Notes under the pieces: generated by a model | The model's database searches: none | Seen by the model: only the letters and a program-made list of their open reading frames with translations | What the model was told of the DNA's origin: nothing | Translations under genes and position numbers: made by a program | Source: Candidatus Stahliibacteriota bacterium | GTDB lineage: Bacteria > Hydrothermota > Tepidihabitantia > SM23-42 | Direction: 5' to 3' | Length of the DNA stretch: 25,272 bases | Assembly: GCA_030613445.1 (NCBI GenBank) | Contig: JAUWLY010000009.1 | Location: 1-25,272 of the forward strand | Shown here: positions 20,459 through 25,272 of the stretch, piece by piece | How the letters are laid out: each line of letters opens with the position of its first letter | How positions within the stretch are numbered: position 1 is the stretch's first letter

Positions 20459-22267
20459 TTATTTTTTGACCATTTCCTTTTTCCATTTATTTTCGATGGT
20501 TTCAAGAGAAACACCGTAACTCCTAATAAATGCCTTCTCAAAATCTGTGCGATACCGCCAGCAATTATTTAATAATAAACGGAGTTTTTCCCAACCATAA
20601 TTTTCCACGAGATACTTAACAAATATATATGATTCATGCACTGCTAATATCGGATCATATATCCCATTTTCAGGAATCCATTTTCCCTTTAGTTCTTCTA
20701 ACTTATATAAGGATTTCCGTTCCCTTAAGGTTAACTCGACTCTGTTTAGCACATTAACCGGTGAATGCCTTGGGAATTTAAGACTTGTAATGTAATAAGC
20801 CAACCCTTCATTAAACCATTTTGGGAGCGAGGTATCCATCTTTGTCTTTCTTTGAAGAAATAGGTGAACAAGTTCATGGACAAAGGCAGCAAAGATTACC
20901 TCTCTTTCGCTTGCCATGTCATCGCCAGTTATATGTGATTTAATGAAAATCTGGTAATTGAGGTCTGTACTCCCTAGGCTTCGCCACCCCGGGATTTTTT
21001 TGTATCCAAGCATCAAGGTTAAAAAATGAGCATTAACTGGGTAAACAATATCAGCTGATAATAAATCAGCCAAATCTTCTGCTGTTGAAAAAAACTGCTT
21101 AGATAAAGGAATAACCAATGATTCAAGTTCAACACAATATTCTATTTCAAGAAAATTATTGTGCATTTTTTTTGAAATCTCAAAATCTTGCCAATGGCTA
21201 CCAGCTTTTATGGTAGCGTATTTTATCCATTTTTGTTCAATATTATCTAAGGAAGAATCAAAGAGTTGAGTAAAAAGACTGTCACTATTTAGTTTTGGTG
21301 ACCATAGTTGTGCGAGTTGAATATATTTATCTAGACCATAATTTGAAATTATAAAATCGCAAAAAGAACCAGCTATTAACCATGATACATCTGGATGCTG
21401 CTTCACACACATATTCTGCTTGCCTTGCATTAAATCAACAATTGGATAAAGTATGGTATCTTTGTCGTAAGTCGCAGTCCAAAAATGCGTTGATAATCCA
21501 TTCCACTTATTATCTTTAAGGTACCCAATGTAAAAACCGATGGGGAAAAAAGCACGCGTATGAGGAGCTACTTTTTTGAAGATAAAAGAAATAATCGCTA
21601 ATGTATCAATCTCTTTTACTGTATAAATCTTGCCGTTCTTTGTACTAAAACTGAAGCGTCCACCTATTATTGCCTTGGCAGATAACCCAGTGATTTCCGC
21701 CATATCTTCAAATGAAGAAAAAAGATAATATTCAATTTTTCTTCCATTGGATGCATCCAATAATGTGATGACTTGTGCTAAAAAATTATTCAAAGCATGA
21801 ACACCTTCCGTTGATTTATTATCTATAAAATCAGATGTCAGATTCGGTGAAAAATTATATAACACATATTGTTTTTCCAGTTTCTTCCAGTTTTGGGTAA
21901 ATTCAGAACGTGCGATTATAATACGCGCACCATTTTCCGTCTGCTTAAGCCACCAAATATAAGGTGTCCGTTCATTGTGGCAAGTCTGCACTTTAAAAAA
22001 ACAGTCAATCGTGTCGATTTTTACTATCGTAACATTTTTATAAAATTCCGTTTTTTCATAGACTAAATAAGTAGCAAGTTCAGCGCGATAACTACTATCT
22101 ACATAAGTAATTGCATTCTCATATTTTTGTTCACTAACTGATTTAAAATAATTTGTTAAAACTGATATAGCATCATTTTTTTGAGGTTTATCGCACCAGG
22201 AAAAAATAAATAAGCAAATAACAAAAATATATCTGTTATTTAATTTCAGTATTGTTTGCAGGAACAA
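20459..22267 (-). CDS. Peptidase-MA-like (gluzincin) lipoprotein with a duplicated, inactive first domain
   Basis: 602 aa from a TTG at 22267, one base after the stop of the DUF2723 gene; no ATG or GTG is available before the conserved part, so coupling is likely. The leader 'RYIFVICLFIFSWC' suggests lipidation at the Cys. A short domain follows (about 30-130), then two related gluzincin-like domains. In the first (about 165-355) the helix where HExxH is expected reads 'ISFIFKKVAPH' and the 'WxxEG' helix reads 'FFPIGFYIGY', so the zinc ligands are gone. The second (about 370-602) has 'FVHELVHLF' (His464, Glu465, His468) and 'LPKWFNEGLAYY' (Glu487), a complete site. Both domains end with a matching 'NYG..K' and 'I..KW' segment. 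Substrate unknown. Confidence 0.75.
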   Translation of the reverse strand: MFLQTILKLNNRYIFVICLFIFSWCDKPQKNDAISVLTNYFKSVSEQKYENAITYVDSSYRAELATYLVYEKTEFYKNVTIVKIDTIDCFFKVQTCHNERTPYIWWLKQTENGARIIIARSEFTQNWKKLEKQYVLYNFSPNLTSDFIDNKSTEGVHALNNFLAQVITLLDASNGRKIEYYLFSSFEDMAEITGLSAKAIIGGRFSFSTKNGKIYTVKEIDTLAIISFIFKKVAPHTRAFFPIGFYIGYLKDNKWNGLSTHFWTATYDKDTILYPIVDLMQGKQNMCVKQHPDVSWLIAGSFCDFIISNYGLDKYIQLAQLWSPKLNSDSLFTQLFDSSLDNIEQKWIKYATIKAGSHWQDFEISKKMHNNFLEIEYCVELESLVIPLSKQFFSTAEDLADLLSADIVYPVNAHFLTLMLGYKKIPGWRSLGSTDLNYQIFIKSHITGDDMASEREVIFAAFVHELVHLFLQRKTKMDTSLPKWFNEGLAYYITSLKFPRHSPVNVLNRVELTLRERKSLYKLEELKGKWIPENGIYDPILAVHESYIFVKYLVENYGWEKLRLLLNNCWRYRTDFEKAFIRSYGVSLETIENKWKKEMVKK

Positions 22268-22268
22268 T

Positions 22269-24980
22269 CTACTTTCTCAACTCCCGCAGCATATTGAGTG
22301 CACTGGTATCTTGAGGATTTATTTGTAGCCAGTTATGTAGTACTTGTCTTGCGGAAGAAATGTCATTATTCCCCATGTATGTAGAGTAAAGACCAAAATA
22401 GGCTTCTGGAATTCTGGGATTTGTACGAATTGCCATCTGGAAGTACTCCACGGCCCGTTCATGATGACCTGCCCCTTTGTACATTACTCCAATACGTGTC
22501 ATTAGTCGTGGGTCTTTGACTTCTAATTTAGAGAAATATAACTCAGCGCTATCAAACATACCTTGTGAAGCGAAGAGTACACCTATGTTATAATCAAAGG
22601 AGAAACTCTGATCTGTTGGAAATAATGCAGCGAAACGCCATGCATTTAACGCATCATCTATTTTGCCTTTTTGTTGTAATACAAGACCGAGATTGGACAA
22701 GCCAGCTATGTAATTACTAAATAATCTCTTTGTGGTCACATCCATTTCTACCGCTGGCTTGTTGAATTCACCTGCTTTCTTGCGTTTCTCAAAATGTGGC
22801 AATATTTTGGAAAGAGTTGGTTGTTGTGCTGAACTAAATATACTACTGTAACGGTATACATTAAAGAATAGCCTTTTTGTTTTCTCGACATCAATACTGA
22901 GTCGTGTATCTTCATCCCCACTTGTTACCCTGTAGACGAGTCCCTCGAGTTTCAGGTATGGTGTGAGTCCTTCATAATTCTCAGGCGAAACAGTTGACGA
23001 AAAGTAAATGGTCTTTATGCCATTATAGTCCTTCAGGTAGCGCTCAGCGAATTCCTCTCGAGAAATTACATAATCCTCATTTTTTAGTTTCTTCCCGATG
23101 TTGGCCGCAAGAATATTTCTAATCATTATGTCTTTTATGTACATGATTCGGCGATCTTGCGTTATAAAAGGCTCAAGACGGTCAATAACGTAATCACTGA
23201 AACTTATCGGAACTCCCCAGTGTTTCAATTGTTTTATATACCAGTTGGTGTTGATCAATGAAAGATTAGCAATGATTACACCCCTTTTTACACCGAGAAC
23301 CTCCTGAACAAACCACAGGGGAAATGTATCATTGTCGCCATTAGTGAATAGGATCGATCCGTCGTCACAAGAGGCGAGCAAATTATAGCCATAGTCTTTT
23401 GGTATCATATTACCGTGCCTGTTGTTCAAGTGAATGTTGGCAAACAATGGGACCGTGGAGAATACCAGGATACCGCCAAGACCACCTATGAGAATCAGTC
23501 TATTGCTCATCTTTTGCTTTTTCAGTAAATCAGCAAACCCCAAGAAACCAAAACCTATGAGGATTCCGAAATATACGTGGCTTGTATGAAAGAAATAGTC
23601 ACGCTCCCGGACTTCTCGAGGTAGATGCTCAGGGTTGCTGTCACTTGGGGAGAACTTTAGATTTAAATATCCGACTATTGCGAAGGATAGCATAAACATA
23701 ATCAGCATCATAAAAAGAAATATTTTCTTTTCGCGTTTATACATTTCAACCATTCCCCATATACCAAATAAATAAAACAACCCAAGCACTATACTTCTCA
23801 ATATCCGATTATTCCCCTCGGGCATAGGTTGCCATGAAAGGTATCGCATGAAATGTGCGAATTGCCAGAAAGACCCCTGGGCCAAACTGAATCCCGTAGC
23901 ATCTTGAGTCTGTCGCGGTATGAAGCGTTGAGGTCCATATTGCTTTCGGTGCAATACATAGTTGTATGCTGAATCGAAATTAAACATAGCACCTATGCTG
24001 AAATTTTCGCCTGGATCACATTCATTTATTCTTGGAGCGATATTTTCACCTGCGATATATCGTTCAGCTGCTTTTTTGTCCTTGTGTAATGCAGTTATCT
24101 TAGCCGCTCTAATTGGTAGATATAACTCCGCCGAAATACCCATAAGGACTAAGAATGCACCAGCCCAGAAGAATTTCCAATTTCGATATTTCTTGGGGTT
24201 ATGAATCGGTAGTATGATTGCCAGAAGAAGAATTGATCCCATTATGAAAAGTGCCGGTGTATAGAGTGTTTTTGGTAATAGAAAAGTCGCAGTAAATAAC
24301 AAAAGTTGAAAGACTCCAAAAAGCATGAGTAGAAAATCTTTCAAATAACGTCGCTCCACAATGAAGATGAAAACAAATACGGGTACGAAAATCAAAAACG
24401 GGGTAAGATGAACACCTGTTGACAGAAAAATTACATAGAATATTAGAAGAAGATATTTGTGATTTGCTGTTCCTCGCTTCACACTTTGATACCATAAGAC
24501 CGCTAGATAATTAACTAACACAAAAACAAAGGTTGCTGCTGCATAGACTTCAGTTTCGATTGCATTCTGCCAAAAAGTATAGAAGAACCCAATGCCTAAA
24601 CAAGTGGCAAATGCAATAATTATAAGTGTAAATTCGTGGGTATCCCGCTTGAACATGTGAAATAATCTGAGAATAAGCTTATATAAAACGAATATGGTGA
24701 GTATTGAAAAAGTCAATCCCAATAAGTTCATATGCCACGCTACTTCTTTTGAAATTGGCAGCAGTGAGGAGATAACACCAAAAGCGACTAACCATACCCT
24801 GCCCAGAAGCAAATACAGTGGTGTTCCTGGTGGGTGAGGAACTGCAAGTGTGTATGCTGAAGCGATAAACTCACCACAATCCCAAAAAGACAGAGTTGGG
24901 GCAATTGTATATAGGTAAACCGCTCCTATAATGAAAAGTAATACACTCAAAAGTATGTTTTCTAATTTCTTGGATGCCAT
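22269..24980 (-). CDS. DUF2723 multi-spanning glycosyltransferase-like protein with C-terminal TPRs
   Basis: 903 aa. AGGAGGATTT precedes the ATG at 24980. The N-terminal half has about 12 membrane helices and the DUF2723/TMEM260 signature: 'TLSFWDCGEFIA' (Asp34, Glu37) and 'PHPPGTPLYLLLGR'. TMEM260 in animals is a protein O-mannosyltransferase, and bacterial homologues are thought to be GT-C-type glycosyltransferases using lipid-linked sugars. A soluble region follows (about 500-740), then three to four TPRs (about 755-900: 'SNLGLVLQQKGKIDDALNAW', 'YNIGVLFASQGMFDSAELYF', 'GVMYKGAGHHERAVEYFQMA'). The length and layout match the large form common in FCB bacteria. It may glycosylate exported proteins such as those in this window; that is inference. 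Confidence 0.88.
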   Translation of the reverse strand: MASKKLENILLSVLLFIIGAVYLYTIAPTLSFWDCGEFIASAYTLAVPHPPGTPLYLLLGRVWLVAFGVISSLLPISKEVAWHMNLLGLTFSILTIFVLYKLILRLFHMFKRDTHEFTLIIIAFATCLGIGFFYTFWQNAIETEVYAAATFVFVLVNYLAVLWYQSVKRGTANHKYLLLIFYVIFLSTGVHLTPFLIFVPVFVFIFIVERRYLKDFLLMLFGVFQLLLFTATFLLPKTLYTPALFIMGSILLLAIILPIHNPKKYRNWKFFWAGAFLVLMGISAELYLPIRAAKITALHKDKKAAERYIAGENIAPRINECDPGENFSIGAMFNFDSAYNYVLHRKQYGPQRFIPRQTQDATGFSLAQGSFWQFAHFMRYLSWQPMPEGNNRILRSIVLGLFYLFGIWGMVEMYKREKKIFLFMMLIMFMLSFAIVGYLNLKFSPSDSNPEHLPREVRERDYFFHTSHVYFGILIGFGFLGFADLLKKQKMSNRLILIGGLGGILVFSTVPLFANIHLNNRHGNMIPKDYGYNLLASCDDGSILFTNGDNDTFPLWFVQEVLGVKRGVIIANLSLINTNWYIKQLKHWGVPISFSDYVIDRLEPFITQDRRIMYIKDIMIRNILAANIGKKLKNEDYVISREEFAERYLKDYNGIKTIYFSSTVSPENYEGLTPYLKLEGLVYRVTSGDEDTRLSIDVEKTKRLFFNVYRYSSIFSSAQQPTLSKILPHFEKRKKAGEFNKPAVEMDVTTKRLFSNYIAGLSNLGLVLQQKGKIDDALNAWRFAALFPTDQSFSFDYNIGVLFASQGMFDSAELYFSKLEVKDPRLMTRIGVMYKGAGHHERAVEYFQMAIRTNPRIPEAYFGLYSTYMGNNDISSARQVLHNWLQINPQDTSALNMLRELRK

Positions 24981-24995
24981 AAATCCTCCTAAATC

Positions 24996-25023
24996 ATTTT
25001 ATGTGATTGCGATATGATGTCAA
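24996..25023 (-). promoter_or_regulatory. Promoter for the DUF2723-peptidase operon
   Basis: TTGACA (25023-25018), 16 nt, TAAAAT (25001-24996). The ribosome site TAGGAGG follows and then the ATG at 24980. Confidence 0.7.
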
Positions 25024-25055
25024 GAGAGAAAAGAAATTCATATTGTCATGTTGTA

Positions 25056-25216
25056 AATATCGCCTGTCCCGTCGCGTAGCCTACGGGGAGTTTACCGAGA
25101 TGTTGAAAATATCGTCGAAGATATCGAGGGTAGCGAGATGAGGTAATGAGATGTCGTAGATCCTGTCGCAGATCCCGAAGTACTGAGGGGAAGAATTGAA
25201 GGGCACTGTCCCCAGT
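25056..25216. repeat. Mosaic intergenic repeat R4 (homologous to R3)
   Basis: It has the same word order as R3, but a 20-bp hairpin insert CCCGTCGCGTAGCCTACGGG (25068-25087) replaces the ATC between 'CGCCTGT' and 'GAGTTTACCGAGATG'. An extra stretch of 'GATATCGAGGG' and 'GAGATG' words fills the centre. The end is GGGCACTGTCCCC, an inverted repeat. The remaining bases to 25272 show nothing I can identify. Confidence 0.65.
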
Positions 25217-25272
25217 CTCTGAAAATCATTGGAACGCTGGAGAAAAAACTCTTAAGATAACACCGTGTAGAA

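Noticed and set aside
1..25272. CRISPR arrays, tRNA or rRNA genes
   Set aside because: No regularly spaced direct repeats of 23-40 bp and no tRNA-like T-arm/acceptor pattern were noticed by eye. The 16S-tail-like ATCACCTCCTTT at 2954-2965 is only the complement of a strong ribosome site.

Overview
The window looks like a low-GC chromosome fragment from an uncultivated bacterium of the FCB/WOR-3 (Stahlbacteria) type. The reasons are several secreted repeat proteins with C-terminal type IX-secretion-like sorting domains, a PorV/PorQ-like barrel protein, an Omp28-type protein and a DUF2723-TPR membrane protein. The lineage is an inference from gene content. I saw no rRNA, tRNA or CRISPR array.

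Layout. 1-219: 3' end of a TPR-like gene. 286-3201 (minus): a secreted sorting-domain protein and an Omp28-type thioredoxin-fold protein behind a consensus promoter and a leader with two possible micro-ORFs. 3221-3910 (minus): an OmpA/MotB-like peptidoglycan-binding protein. 4016-7026 (plus): a BNR/sialidase-like cargo protein followed by the PorV-like protein. 7016-7341 (minus): debris of a REP-associated (Y1/HUH) transposase and of a lost sorting-domain gene. 7389-8016 (minus): a Tat-exported Cys-rich DUF2769-like lipoprotein with a small DUF4405-like membrane protein. 8110-11963 (minus): a P-domain lipoprotein, a Kelch propeller and a delta-60-like propeller, each with its own promoter. 12124-14380 (minus): a methyltransferase and two GNAT acetyltransferases, separated by homologous intergenic repeats. 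14716-16606 (plus): a NatA/NatB-like ABC exporter. 16766-20241 (plus): a HExxH mini-protease, a methyltransferase, a P-loop kinase, a small membrane protein, a barrel-like exported protein and a HAD phosphatase. 20459-24980 (minus): a DUF2723-TPR protein and a peptidase-MA-like lipoprotein, with another repeat family on both sides.

Most striking: four consecutive genes (17146-19506) all end at the same 19-bp sequence, TAACATGCGATCAGATTGG, whose first three bases are the stop codon. The repeat also offers an ATG one base after the stop, and the resulting 9-12 codon micro-ORFs run into or past the next gene's start. This gives a cassette-like layout of unrelated small genes with an identical junction. 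It recalls the 5' end of integron attC sites, but the second half-site is missing.

Promoters are easy to read. Nearly every transcription unit has TTGACA-like and TATAAT-like boxes, mostly 16 nt apart, and two genes (8016 and 13744, minus) appear to be transcribed leaderless. Intergenic DNA is rich in mosaic repeats, palindromes and vestigial gene tails, which suggests repeated gene replacement around conserved tail-plus-promoter blocks.
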